A stretch of DNA of 64,000 bases from Parietaria judaica (GCA_954871525.1 OX940872.1:8641180-8705179); one strand, 5' to 3'. Shown: positions 46,939-57,523, counted from the stretch's first letter. A program made the numbers and translations. The notes: a model not told the origin generated them from the letters alone.

Positions 46939-47664
46939 TTACCGTAAAAAATCTGAATAATTTATTCGACAACGCGGACAATCTAACCTAATCCACAGCC
47001 ATCGGAAGATGCAGAATTCGTGATACAAATGCGAGCACGGCCGGTCATCTTCCGGGGCCCAAGGATCCCATAACAGCTCTTCCGGGGCCCGGGGATCCCA
47101 TAACAGCTCTAAGCAGATGCAACACAAATCTGCTCGGTCTCCGGCTATCCCCTCGCAACTGACGTACTTGAGCGACTCGATGAACGAATTGGACTCCGCG
47201 ACGCTTGCTAACCGGTCTGTACCCGAAAGGGCCACTCTGTATGTGTTTACATGCCCCTCGATAGCACCAACGGTCGGCATGAGCAGGTCGACCCGGATGG
47301 TGACTCGGAGACGGAGAGGCCCCTCGGGGCTCTTGGCGATGATCTTTCGTGAAGTTCTGGCGATTATGTCGAGGGCTTGAGAATCCAAGGCGAGAAATAG
47401 GCTGGAGAAGAGGAAGCTGAGGAAGCTCTCGGTTTTGGAGAGGAACAGTTGGAGCGGCACCGGAGCTGTATTCTCAGCGGGCACCACGTGTTCATCTGGA
47501 GGCGTTTCCGTCGGCGTCAATAGAAGTTTCCGGATGCTCTTTAACGTCACGATGACGAAGAGCACGCCCGGCTCTTCGGCGGGAGGCGGCGATGGAGGAT
47601 CGGCGATCTCCAGGTTCTCGTCCCTGGCTACAGAGTAGTCCCATCGGTGGGCTCCTTGCACCAT
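46939..47664 (-). CDS. RING-H2 protein, array member 1 (RING with internal duplication)
   Basis: A single-exon frame of 241 residues ends in a RING-H2 finger, so it is a putative E3 ubiquitin ligase. The finger has C181 and C184 (CCIC), then C210, H212, H215 and C218 in CSHLYHEFC, then C229 and C232 in CPRC. Between the second and third metal ligands the sequence ELLWDPRAPE / ELLWDPWAPE is a tandem duplication, visible in the DNA as two near-identical copies around 47050-47110. This lengthens the first loop. Upstream is the N-terminal module shared by the array, recognisable by ARTSRKIIAKSP and IESLKYVSCEGI. It is the most diverged array member and lies furthest left. No signal peptide or membrane segment is evident. 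Whether it is a working ligase is uncertain. Confidence 0.75.
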   Translation of the reverse strand: MVQGAHRWDYSVARDENLEIADPPSPPPAEEPGVLFVIVTLKSIRKLLLTPTETPPDEHVVPAENTAPVPLQLFLSKTESFLSFLFSSLFLALDSQALDIIARTSRKIIAKSPEGPLRLRVTIRVDLLMPTVGAIEGHVNTYRVALSGTDRLASVAESNSFIESLKYVSCEGIAGDRADLCCICLELLWDPRAPEELLWDPWAPEDDRPCSHLYHEFCIFRWLWIRLDCPRCRINYSDFLR

Positions 47665-47924
47665 CTTTCCAATCGGAGAAAATATATTTATACATATGTA
47701 TGTATGTATATATAATTCATTATCGTGAAGTAAAAAAAAAAAAAACCTAAGTCAATTTGATTTGATTGTTATTCGATGTGAAATATTTTAAGAATAAATT
47801 TATAAAGAAAAAAAGTAAAAAACAATCCTAAGTCGATTTGATTTGAATAATCGTATTTACTGTTAATCGATCTGGAAATATTTAATTTTAAGAAAAATAT
47901 TGGATGTAAAGAAAAAAGAAAAAA

Positions 47925-48245
47925 TTGCGGCAAAAAATACCTTATGTTTAGTCAACAAGGACGTCATAGGTTTGAAGTAAAAAAAATGACGGCAATAATA
48001 CTAAATGTTGCATAAAGAGGGCTGACCATCCAAAAATGTTAAAGTACTCTGTTTGTCAACGCCACGAGGCATTGGTTGACTTCCACATGACAACGTAATG
48101 TCCCCTAATTGCCACCGGGTAGTCTGAATCGTTCTTTAAATTAAACCTAGATTTTGGGTATCATTAGTTATTACTGCCATTTTTTCGACTTTGGACGTAT
48201 GTCGCCTCTGTTGACCAAATATTAGCCTTTTTCGCCTCTATTTTC
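47925..48245. mobile_element. Foldback MITE-like element, diverged
   Basis: The left part (GCGGCAAAAAATACC, GTTTAGTCAACAAGGACGTC) and the right part read backwards (GAGGCGAAAAAGGC, TTTGGTCAACAGAGGCGAC) form long imperfect inverted arms, the same style as the elements at 21442 and 28409. A clear target-site duplication was not found, so the borders are approximate. Confidence 0.55.
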
Positions 48246-48750
48246 CAAAAATAAATAAATAAATAACTTTATCCTATCTGTAATAGCATGACATAAATAT
48301 TATTCGCCATATAAAAATTGTGAAAAGTAATTAACTTGAATGAAAAACTTATTTTGTTACAGACGCGGAAAAAAGGTACGTCGTTGCAAAATTGTGTGCG
48401 TATATAATTGTTAATTGTTATTTAGAGCTGAATTTGACGACGTTACTGTGCACGTCACGACGAATCGCGATGCAAGCGCGGGACTCGCGACGCGTCGCGA
48501 CGGCGGGGGCATAGTCGCGACTGATCGCGATTGGGTGTCAGGTTGCGATGGTGGAGATTGCAATCCGCATTTCACGATCGAGGGCTCACATTGAGCCACG
48601 TCATCAATCCGAGGGTTGTGCGAATTCGTGTTTTCTTGGTGGCAATAATAACACTTCTTTACCCGAATTTAATTACCCAACCACAATAATTATTCACTCA
48701 CTTCACGCACCTCAATAATTATTCACCCACCCAACTCTCTCCTCAAATCT

Positions 48751-48757
48751 TATAAAT
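48751..48757 (+). promoter_or_regulatory. TATA box of the hAT element gene
   Basis: TATAAAT in the context TCTTATAAATACC, about 110 bp before the ATG at 48870, followed by a CT- and CA-rich leader. Confidence 0.6.
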
Positions 48758-48869
48758 ACCACCTCTCCCACCCTCATTTCCTCACCAACAATCTTCCAAC
48801 TCTCTCTCAAATTCTCTCAACTCTCTAAGTTTTTCCCTCTAAAGCTCTCAAGCTCTCAAGTTTCCCATT

Positions 48870-50843
48870 ATGTCTCGAAGAAGAAGCGGTGGAAGCTCTG
48901 GGGGTCGAAGGGCGGCTAGAGATTTGCAACCCCAATTTATTCGCGGGGAGCAATCGCAACCTACGCCCGAGGGCTATATTCCCGTTATGCTACCAGAAGA
49001 AATATTTCCCTCCCCACCAAATCCAAATTATCCCGATGATACCCAACGGTCTCTAAGACCTAGTCTAGTCCGGGCGATGGGCGCGCACGACGCTAATCCG
49101 GAGCGTGTGCCCGCATTAATGGTGGAGGCGGTACGTCGATGTCGGGAGACGAGAACCACCGATCCATTTTTCGAACTCATGTTTCAAGGCGGACCCGTCG
49201 ACGACCGCGAGGACGACGAAACTCAACCACCGGAGGAACCGGCTCAACGACGCGATCTTGCCGAGGAGGACCTTCCAACTCCGCACCATTCCTCCGTTGT
49301 TGGCTCGTACCACGATGGTTCTCAAATCTCTTTGCATCAGGAAACCGTCGAAGGCTCCGTCCAACGTCCTCGACGTCTGCGTCCGGCAACGGGGTAATCA
49401 TTATTATTTTAATTATTTTAGTTTATTAATTAATTTGCTACGTCTCTTGAAAGTCTTAGTATGCTCTATGGTTGCGGTTCCGACTGATCTTCCACATCAG
49501 AAACGAATTTCTTGAGATTTAATAATCATTTAAACATTAAATGATTATTTAAATAAGTTAATAAAATTAAAAAGGTAATTTGTGTGTGTGATGATAATTA
49601 TAAAGTTATTTTTGGATTTCGGTGTCTAGAAAGATTCGTTTTTAAATAAGGTTTGCTTTGCAATCTCCTCCAAGCTAGCTTGGGAACCTCGGGGAGTTCT
49701 GTCTAGAAAAGCTTGGGCCTAAAGCAAGATCATAGCATCCTTTCCAGTCGATCTGGCCGTGGAACCTCGGGGAGTTCCGTCCAAAAGAGTTTGATAGTTA
49801 TTTCCACACATAAGAAATACCATTTTAATTTTGTTAACTTTTTTATTTAACGTTACGACATTTAATTAAATCAATATGATTAATAATAAACTTTATGACA
49901 TTTAAATTTGTGATTTTCCTTTTGTTTTAATAGACTAAATCCTCATGGCTTGGCGTGGGGACGACCAAACACGGCGGCAGTGTGGAACTTTTTTCATGAA
50001 GATCGGCATATCAACGAGCAAGACGAGCGTGTTAAACTGGTCACGTGCAAAAAGTGCGGGCAAGTCCTAGACGGGACGGGGGACCGGGGAACCGGCTACT
50101 TGAACCGACACGCTAATGTGTGCTTCCCAACCGGGGAGCTCGATGAGGTAAACACAACACATGTAAGTGCTATTTCGGTGCTATTCTAGACCCTCGTCTT
50201 TCGGATGCGTATGGGCCAATGATGCTAGCGATCGGAGAAAACATAGGGGGCGGATTATCGTAATTATGTTAATGTTGTTAATGAAGCTTTTTATGCATTG
50301 TACAGTGAATACGACAAACGTTTCCCACAGTTCAACGCACAGGAGGAGCAAAGGGCAGTGATGGCAAGCCCAACCAAGACGGAACTAGACTTCAGCCGGA
50401 GACTCAAGCAACGGCTCGATCGCGGGGAATCCACTATGCCGTTGGCGGGCGACACGGAAGGCCAACCGGCAGAAGTGAAGCGCTACTACGGCCTACAGTT
50501 CGACGACGAATCCGACAAGTTCGACGTCATTAAGTGGTGGAAGAATCAAAGGGACATATTTCTGATATTAGCGAGAATGGCGAGGGATATACAGTCCATC
50601 CCCATTTCTAGCGTTGCTTCAGAGAGCGTTTTTAGTACGGCTCAATATCTCATCAACGACCGGCGGGCGTCAACCACCAACACACACGTCGAGCAAATAG
50701 TGGTGTTGAATGATTTGTTGTTCCAGCCCCCCGTGATTGCCGAACGCTCCGAACCAAGCGAACTGGAGCTAATGACGAAAGGTTCAACGCAATGTTCCCC
50801 GAGTAATGATGTGCTCTTTCCTCTCTTGGTTTTATGTCCCTAA
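48870..50843 (+). pseudogene. Defective hAT transposase (BED finger plus dimerisation domain)
   Basis: Exon 1 (48870-49393) begins MSRRRSGGSSGGRRA and is a disordered, charged N-terminal region. A GT-AG intron joins in phase to an exon at 49934, which encodes a BED zinc finger: VWNFFHEDRHINEQDER, then CKKCGQVL, then the ligands in YLNRHANVC. After GELDE a donor-like GAGGTAAAC occurs and then only fragments, such as AILDPRLSDAYGP, interrupted by stops. The frame resumes near 50267 with a YALYSEYDKRFPQF motif and ends with the hAT dimerisation domain (SVASESVFSTAQYLINDRRA) before the stop at 50843. The central catalytic RNase H-like part is absent, so the product cannot be an active transposase. 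A shorter fusion protein is conceivable but unsupported. Confidence 0.85.
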
Positions 50844-51399
50844 GGAGGGTTTTGCAGGAGAAGTTTTAGTGAGGCATCTTGTAATATTTACAGCTCTCTA
50901 CCACCTTATTGTAATATTCACAATGAATAATACAACTTTTTTTTTAAATATCTCGTCTTATCGTATTTATTTATTTGTTGATTAAATTTGTTCAAATTAT
51001 TAATATGTTACAAATTAATATTTATTAACATATGTTACAAATTAAAAACTAACATATAAATCAAAATTAATAATATGTTACAAAATAATAAATTATATAC
51101 ATACTTAAATTCATTTCAAAATATTTAACATACTTAAATATCATCTTGAAATAATTAACATACTTAAATATCATTTTGAAATAATTGGAAAAGTTTGAAA
51201 ATTAAATTCGGGTAAAATTTGATAAAATACATTTCAAACAAACATGTATTTATGCCGCAATAAAGCCATCAAAATCTCGCGTGGTCGCGATTTCTCGCGA
51301 CCAAGAATCTCGCGACGCATCGCGACGGGACTTCTCGCGATTCTCGCCGCGACACGTCGCGAGATTCAGCTCTAATGTTATTACAAATTAAAGTCTTAT

Positions 51400-52100
51400 A
51401 AATACCAGAGCGTTTGGCGTCCGACTCCACTGATGAGCCGCGATTCCTCCTCCGCACACCGTCGCGGTGGCTCGCTTCCTTTCGCTGCTTTTCTCAGTTC
51501 TCTCGGAGCTGTTTGGTTTTATCCTTGAAGAGCCATCTTCTCTTCCATTTGTGCGAACCTCTCATCTAGAAGCCGATTCATTATCGCTGCCATGGCATCC
51601 ATATCCACGTTCGCCGTCGCTGTCGCCGGAGATTCCTCCATCACTAGGTTCGGCTCTGAAACCATGTTATTACGGCCCTGTTGTCGAGCCCTCGTGATTG
51701 GTGGTGTTGACCTAACGAAGTTCCACCTTCCCCGAGCCGTGCTCAATCCTCTTCCCGAGCTCAACCTGCACGGAAGAAAACGCAGATCCAATCCACACGT
51801 ATAACACCAGAAGCTGGTCAAGAAGGTGATGAGTGACACACACACACACGAGGCCAATCGAGTTCAATCTCCACAGTCGAGAACGAACACCAACACCGAA
51901 CACAAACGTGGTTTTGCCGTTAATCCACCAGGGTATTCTGGACTATACTCTGCCTAACCTCCCCTTCTCTCACAATCACAAATGTATTAGCGTACTACAT
52001 TTTGTAACAAACATTAACAAAAGGAAATAACGAAAGCCGACTATTCTTTCTTACCGCACTTCCTATCAACGTCGGTAACAGAGATTTGAATACATTTGTA
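51400..52100 (-). mobile_element. LTR retrotransposon remnant (LTR, PBS, start of gag)
   Basis: Read on the minus strand, TGGTTTCAGAGCC at 51652-51664 is one mismatch from the initiator tRNA-Met primer binding site usual in plant LTR retrotransposons. It is preceded by ...TAATAACA, a possible LTR end. The frame that follows (MEESPATATANVDMDAMAAI then NRLLDERFAQMEEKMA) resembles the start of a gag polyprotein and stops soon after. The rest of the element is missing, with a hAT element lying immediately to the left. The outer LTR border is not defined. Confidence 0.5.
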
Positions 52101-52688
52101 TCATTTTTCCCCCGCTTGATTGAAAGCTTAGATCTTGAATATTGGTGATTGTTATTTTGGACCAGTTTGTTTCGATTTCAGACAGAAGAACCCAGGTTGG
52201 GCTTCGCTGAAGTGGCTCCGGTTACGTCTAGGTTCGGCTTCACCGAAAAAGTCATCCACGGATCTTTGTTTGCATTAATTGTTTTGTCTTTCATCGTAGC
52301 TCGCCGTCAACTCAGATTTGTCAAGTGATTTTTATTTTCGGAATGTTATAAAACAATTTCGATTGTTTAATGTTTATTGCATTTTTCTTGTCCTTAAATG
52401 CGGATAATAGCGATTTTTATGGTTGAATTCGGTTAATTACAGTATTTTGACTTTCTACGTAATTCTTATGAATTTTTTTTAGCCCCCTACTCTTGAATCC
52501 TAGTTCCGTCTATGTAGAAACGACGTGTCTTTCGACTGTACATACGTATTTTTATTTTTAAAGAATGTCAATTATGAATATATTTTGTAACTATATTGAT
52601 TATTTATACAAAACTAATAGGTACAATAATTTACATAATTTACACCTAATCTTAAGTAACCATTAAAACCTAATTGTGTCATTTGCAA
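52101..52688. other. AT-rich intergenic DNA, no gene
   Basis: I see no coding or repeat structure, except that the last 100 bp resemble the 3' flanks of the other RING genes (an AATA-rich block before the stop codon). Confidence 0.5.
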
Positions 52689-53429
52689 TTAGACCTTTTC
52701 TAAAGGCAACTTGTATCGGCAGAGCGGACAAGTATGATTCTTCTCTAGCCATAAGACGATGCAGTATTTGTGATATTCATGCAAGCATGTCGTCCGTACG
52801 ATTCTCCAGTCATTACGGTCGTCGTCGAGAAGAGTGTCGTCGAAGTCTTTCAAGCAAATGCTGCACCGCTGTCCCTCTTCACCTCCGGTTATGTCTTCAC
52901 ACTTGACGTACTCCAGAGATTCCAGTGACGCCTTGGTCCCCGGGACGCCTCCCGACGTAATGGCTCGGCTCGACGCATCGAGGCCGTGGCGGAGCAGGAT
53001 CTCGTTCAGGACAAATGGTGTTAAGAACCTAGCGCAGCAGAGGGCTACTCGTAGATGCACAACCATTTGTCTGGGGCTCTCGGAAACGACCTCTCTCGAG
53101 AGACGTAGCGAACGCGTGGCGATTATTTGGAGGAATTCTAGCGGGAGCGGAAATCGGACCTGGGAGATGACCGCCTGGAAGATGCCGAGAGCGTCAGAAC
53201 AAAATTGCCGGAGCGGGATGAAGAATTTCTTTTGGCGGTATATTCTAATTTGGTATGTCAGAGGCGCTCCCAGCGCTGTTGTGAAGACTTTGAGCTCGCA
53301 GCCCACAATCATGGCGAGGTATTTCGTGGGTTTTTCTCCCGGGGGAATTTGTGGCAGGGGACCGGAGCTCTCCGGGTACTCGTTGATGTGTACATCGCTG
53401 CTCCAAGAGCTCCTCGAGCTCGACGTCAT
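52689..53429 (-). CDS. RING-H2 protein, array member 2
   Basis: An intronless frame of 246 residues starts at the ATG at 53429 (MTSSSRSSWSSDV). The open frame runs further upstream through a TTG, but the family comparison supports this ATG. The C-terminal RING-H2 finger is complete: C189, C192 in CSICLKDF, CLHEYHKYC in the centre, and CPLC ending at residue 237. This is the pattern of an E3 ubiquitin ligase. The N-terminal 170 residues belong to the module shared within the array (LRLSREVVSESP and LESLEYVKCEDI). The C-terminal WLEKNHTCPLCRYKLP is nearly the same as the partial gene at the right window edge, so these two are sister copies. Confidence 0.85.
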   Translation of the reverse strand: MTSSSRSSWSSDVHINEYPESSGPLPQIPPGEKPTKYLAMIVGCELKVFTTALGAPLTYQIRIYRQKKFFIPLRQFCSDALGIFQAVISQVRFPLPLEFLQIIATRSLRLSREVVSESPRQMVVHLRVALCCARFLTPFVLNEILLRHGLDASSRAITSGGVPGTKASLESLEYVKCEDITGGEEGQRCSICLKDFDDTLLDDDRNDWRIVRTTCLHEYHKYCIVLWLEKNHTCPLCRYKLPLEKV

Positions 53430-53839
53430 GAAGCAATAAACGCACTGCAATGTATTAAATTATACCAATTAAACACTTGCCAACGGTGTAAACACAACAT
53501 ATTAAACACTGCAAATTTTCTATTAACACTGAATATTAAAAACTGCAAATTTCCTTTAAACATTGCGTATAATAAGTGCAAAAAAAAACAAAAAAACAAA
53601 ACAGAGCATAGGAATGCACCTGGGCGAGACTGGAGAGCTCGTGCCCGACCAGAGACGATATTGCTAAGGAGCGTTGATCGCCGCCGACGGAGAGGGGGTG
53701 GCAGAGATACGCGACGACTCTGTGAGAGAAGCACGGCGAGGAGAGAGGAAGGCTCGCCGAAGAGAGAGAGAGGAGGGTAAGGGCAAGGGCAAGGGCAAGG
53801 ACAGAGGATGTAGACTAGGGCTAGTGTACACTATATAGG

Positions 53840-54060
53840 AATGGATCTTGATTAATGAAGGAGACATTAAATATAGTTCAGATAAGGTTACTTTAAATTG
53901 TCTTATAGATGTATTATATTATCTATATATAGATATATTTCCTTCAAAAAAAAAAAAAAAAACTGGATCTTTATATCTGTAAGAGACATTCGATATAGTA
54001 TTCATATCTATATAGGATGGTTTAAATTGACGTATAGATATATGATATCTATATTGGATT
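53840..54060. repeat. Imperfect tandem duplication near 125 bp
   Basis: Two units share GGATCTT, GAGACATT, ATATAGT and TTTAAATTG...TATAGAT in order, offset by 122-129 bp. A poly(A) run near 53947-53962 separates them. The copies have diverged, and nothing coding is seen. Confidence 0.6.
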
Positions 54061-54093
54061 ACCGAGGCGGAAAATGACGGATTGTAACTCAAC

Positions 54094-54546
54094 GTAGATG
54101 CGGCTTGGGACGCGGTGACGAACTGTGCGGCGACGGGGGTGGTGGTTCGGGATGGACAAGGGGCGGTTCTCGGTGTTGCAACGGAGTTGGCGGATTGGGT
54201 GGACTGGGGTTTGACGGCCGAATGCAAAGCCATTCTTTCTAGACTTTGCTTCGCACAAGAAAGGGGATGGACGATATCCGTTGTCGAAATGGATTGCATT
54301 AGAGCAGCTCAACTTGCAAACGGCGGCTCCTTCAATTGCATTCAAGGGCCGATCATTGCAGCCATCAACAAGCTCGCTTCCACATTAAGATTGCCCGGAA
54401 AAATTCGATGGACCTCTAGAATTTGTAACGGGGTGGCTTATTGTATTGCCAAAACCCGCCTCTCCGCTTGCACTACGGATTTTTGTTCTTATGAATGCCC
54501 TTTGTGGCTTAACTGGTTTGTTCAAAGGGACATTAGTCCCCAATGA
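54094..54546 (+). mobile_element. 5'-truncated LINE fragment with RNase H domain
   Basis: The open frame of about 150 residues encodes a plant LINE-type RNase H domain: VDAAWDA with the first catalytic Asp, VVVRDGQGAVLGVA, the Glu in TAECKAILSRL, and VVEMDCIRAAQLANGG with the next acidic residue. It ends in a stop followed by an A-rich stretch (54570-54582). There is no start Met at the proper place and no upstream domain. I found no clear target-site duplication. It is related to the fragment at 1041-1373. Confidence 0.85.
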
Positions 54547-54786
54547 TATAAATGCTACTGTTTCTGTTAAAAAATAAAGTTCATTATAGCTTTATAATTA
54601 TTATGACCCATATTTTAGTCTATAAATTACTCAATACTGCAAGGACACCTCCAAATTAAAATATGGGTGGTTTTCAAAACTTACTCAATACTCAATATAA
54701 ATTTACAAAAAATTATATAAATCTGTTTGATGATCAAACTCAGATTAATACAATAATTAAATTGAAACTCTCTATTACTGTATGTA

Positions 54787-55455
54787 TTAATATCCGAGGC
54801 GCATCTCGTAGCGACAAAGCGGACACTTGTTATTCGTCTTCAGCCATTGGATGATGCAGTGTTTGTGATACACATGCAAGCACGGCATACGTATAATCCG
54901 CCGACCGCCCCCGTTGGGAATAGCTTTGGCGAATTCTTCTAAGCAGATCGAGCACTCCTCTTCTGTTGTCCCCGCGGGAGTGATGCATTCGAGCGATTCG
55001 ACAGGGACGCCTTGTGTACCGTCGACGGCTGGGACGTACAGAGCTGGTTGAAAGTCTCGCATGTACTGCTCGATGGCATCCAGTGAAGGGAGGAGCTTCT
55101 CTCCCCACATGAACACCTCGAAAGGCACCACCCTGCTGTTAGGGTGTTCGGCGACAACCTCTCGGGAGATTTGGGCGAACTCGGCCAAGGTATCCGGAAC
55201 CAATCCAAAGTTGAAAAACAAAATTTGGGAGCTGTAGTAACCCTCAGCATCGTCAAGGAACTTTTGGTGGGGCACGAGGCCGGACGTCACCGCGTAATTC
55301 ATCACCCGTGGAGGCGTCTCTGGCGACCCTAGAACTAAAAACGCCACCTCGCAGTACACTGTCAGGGTGACATGCCGGGAGTGGGGGACTCCCGAGGGCG
55401 GAGGATCGACGTCAAATTCCTCCTCAACACTTAATTGGATGTTGCGAAGGGTCAT
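54787..55455 (-). CDS. RING-H2 protein, array member 3
   Basis: An intronless frame of 222 residues, start MTLRNIQLSVEEEFDVDPPP. The RING-H2 finger is canonical: C168 and C171 in CSICLEEF, CLHVYHKHC, Trp in IIQWLK, and CPLC ending at 214. This fits a cytosolic RING-type E3 ubiquitin ligase with no membrane segment. The upstream part holds array-specific blocks such as VLGSPETPPRV, SGLVPHQKFLDDAEGYY, FAQISREVV and VESLECITP. I do not recognise this N-terminal module. The 3' flank is shared with members 4 and 5. The closest relative in the window is the gene at 57524-58201. Confidence 0.88.
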   Translation of the reverse strand: MTLRNIQLSVEEEFDVDPPPSGVPHSRHVTLTVYCEVAFLVLGSPETPPRVMNYAVTSGLVPHQKFLDDAEGYYSSQILFFNFGLVPDTLAEFAQISREVVAEHPNSRVVPFEVFMWGEKLLPSLDAIEQYMRDFQPALYVPAVDGTQGVPVESLECITPAGTTEEECSICLEEFAKAIPNGGGRRIIRMPCLHVYHKHCIIQWLKTNNKCPLCRYEMRLGY

Positions 55456-55648
55456 GATGCTTGCTTTTGACGAGGGAAGCAGAGACAGTCACGAGTGCAG
55501 TGATCAATAGGAGAAGAAAAAAGGTTAATTCTACGACGAGAGACTTGGATTTAGCGAAGTAGGGAACTGAAAGAGAAAAAGCGGAAAGATTTGGAAAATA
55601 AATACTAATTATCTTTAGTAAATTTGTTGGTGAACTTGTTTTTAACAA

Positions 55649-57117
55649 AATAAATATATAAAAATATCCGAGAAAAAATAATGATAATACATTATCACTG
55701 TGTCGTTTTGGGTAAATTACTTTGTTTTACTCGTGTAATTTAATTTCTATAATTCTTTTACAGTGTCTAATACACAACTTATATAATATCAACAAATTTT
55801 TATGTATGGTGATTTTGATTATGGATTATAGATAAATATATTATGTATAATTTTATAAGAGAGAAGAGATAAGTCGGCATATGGTTATTCGGTTTATATA
55901 ACCGATAGAGTATTTAGACTTTTATCAATTTAAAATTTAAAATTATATTAAAAGTGAAAAAAGCGACAAAAATAGTCAAAGTCGATAAATTAAAACGACG
56001 ATATTATGGTCTATTATTTTTCACAGACGTTGGTCAAATGCTACGTGGGTCAAGTTGACTATGTGCCACCTCAATTTTGTGTAAACGTATGTCATACCAT
56101 GTAGCCGAAAATACATATTGTCGTAGTTTTGTAGACTTTGAGTACTTGTCGACTATTTTTTACTTTAGACCAGTGTCATCTCAGTATGTCAAAATCTGGC
56201 ACTACTATAAATTATGGATTAACCTACTGAAATTAAACCACAAAGGACGAAACGGTGCGTATATTTGGGTTGAGTTGATAAATTATCACGTTCATGCCAT
56301 GGTGCGTATATTTGTGTACCAAAATTTACATCACTTATAGTCAATTTTGTCGTTACATATAAAAAAATGAAATTCATGTGGGCATAACGACAACATTGTC
56401 GTTGCTATGGGGATTTGGGTAAATGGAGCTTTTAGTATCGACATGTTATTTCTTTTACCGCTACGACTTTCTAAATCATATATCAATGATGGTCCGTGCC
56501 TTTCAAGTTTTTAATTTAGTAACAAAACCCGAAAGCAAAATTCAAAAGGATTTGAAAGGCACGGACGATCATCGCTATATGATTTTAATATTCATTTTAG
56601 TTTAAAGTTATATACAATTTTAGCTTAGTCCTCTTAAATTTCACTAAAATTTATATATAACCTTTCAATTCAAGTGTAGTTTTTGACAAAAAAAAAAATT
56701 AAATTTAACCCCTTCTTCAAAAGGTGAATCCTAACTCTCCGCTAAAATCGGTTATCTATAATGGTTCCGATAAATTATGCTTCACATAACTCTTAACAAA
56801 ATTTTCTTATATTCAACGACACTCAAATACTAAAATATTAAAAGATCGAATATAATTTTAACTTCAAATCCAATACCTATTCATATCGTTCATAAATTTA
56901 ATGTCTCTCTAATACTAGAAATAATCAGAGATTCAAAAACCAATAACAAGAAAACCTAAATTCAAACAATGAGTAGCGATCACTGTATAAACTATCCTAA
57001 TTAATTCAAACAGATTACTCTCAATCCAAAATCTGAAATACAACTCAAAATAATTTATACATTATAGTCTACAAATCAATACTAAATTGCATATATAATG
57101 AATTAAAACCCCAGGGA
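55649..57117. other. AT-rich spacer between RING genes, with a hairpin
   Basis: No coding gene is supported. The stretch holds a 34-bp inverted repeat at 56473-56585 (listed separately). Confidence 0.6.
56473..56585 (+). ncRNA. Possible MIRNA-like hairpin or small MITE
   Basis: Arms 56473-56506 and 56552-56585 are inverted repeats matching at 31 of 34 positions, with 15 consecutive matches (GTCCGTGCCTTTCAA) next to a 45-nt loop. An RNA from either strand would form a stem of miRNA-precursor size. It could equally be a small foldback transposon, since I see no promoter or conserved mature sequence. The call rests on structure only. Confidence 0.35.
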
Positions 57118-57523
57118 CGTCATCCGGCAGCGCACACGGTGCAAGCTGCCCATCAAGGCGCCGTAAATCATACTTATGACCATTATTTTTGCCTAAATTT
57201 CGGTAGATTTTCCGCTATTAATATATTGAACAGAAAAAGCCGGAAATGCATAAAAAGAAAAAACTGAAATTACATATTGTTTAATTCTCAGTTAGGTCTT
57301 CGGCTTACTTGTCTTCTTGGGTATATTTTCTTGAAAAACAACGTACGATTCCTAAATCCTAATCATACTTTTTCAACATTAAATTGAATAAAAAGTAACG
57401 AATAATACTTTACAACATAGAGAGAAGCGATTACTAATCCACAGATCAAAATTACATAAATTTGTTTCGTTTACAAACTCAAGATTAATACAATAATAAA
57501 TTGAAACTCTATGAATGCATGTA
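57118..57523 (-). repeat. Duplicated 3' flank of RING genes, copy 1
   Basis: This block downstream of the gene at 57524 matches 61432-61805, downstream of the frameshifted RING gene. Shared strings include CATCCGGCAGCG, GCAAGCTGCCCA, GTAGATTTTCCGCTATTA-like sequence, TTGTCTTCTTGGGTATAT and TCTAATCATACTTTTTC-like sequence. It shows that the duplication unit extends about 400 bp beyond the coding region. Confidence 0.8.

Larger units (their letters stand above)
48423..51374 (+). mobile_element. Internally deleted hAT element of the TCGCGA family, 2952 bp
   Basis: The inverted ends read TAGAGCTGAAT on both sides. Flanking 8-bp duplications are TTGTTATT (48415-48422) and ATGTTATT (51375-51382), 7 of 8 matching. 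Subterminal regions hold five TCGCGA palindromes on the left (48464-48530) and six on the right (51284-51363), as in the two MITEs near 37 kb. It carries a TATA box, a BED zinc finger coding region and a hAT dimerisation domain. The middle of the transposase is missing. Confidence 0.92.

Noticed and set aside
52834..53439. 201-codon open frame on the plus strand
   Set aside because: It mirrors RING array member 2; the minus strand has a complete RING-H2 finger.
53430..53450. Upstream extension of RING member 2 to a TTG
   Set aside because: Relatives start directly at an ATG with the shared module; the extension has no ATG and lies next to a splice-acceptor-like TGCAG of no evident use.
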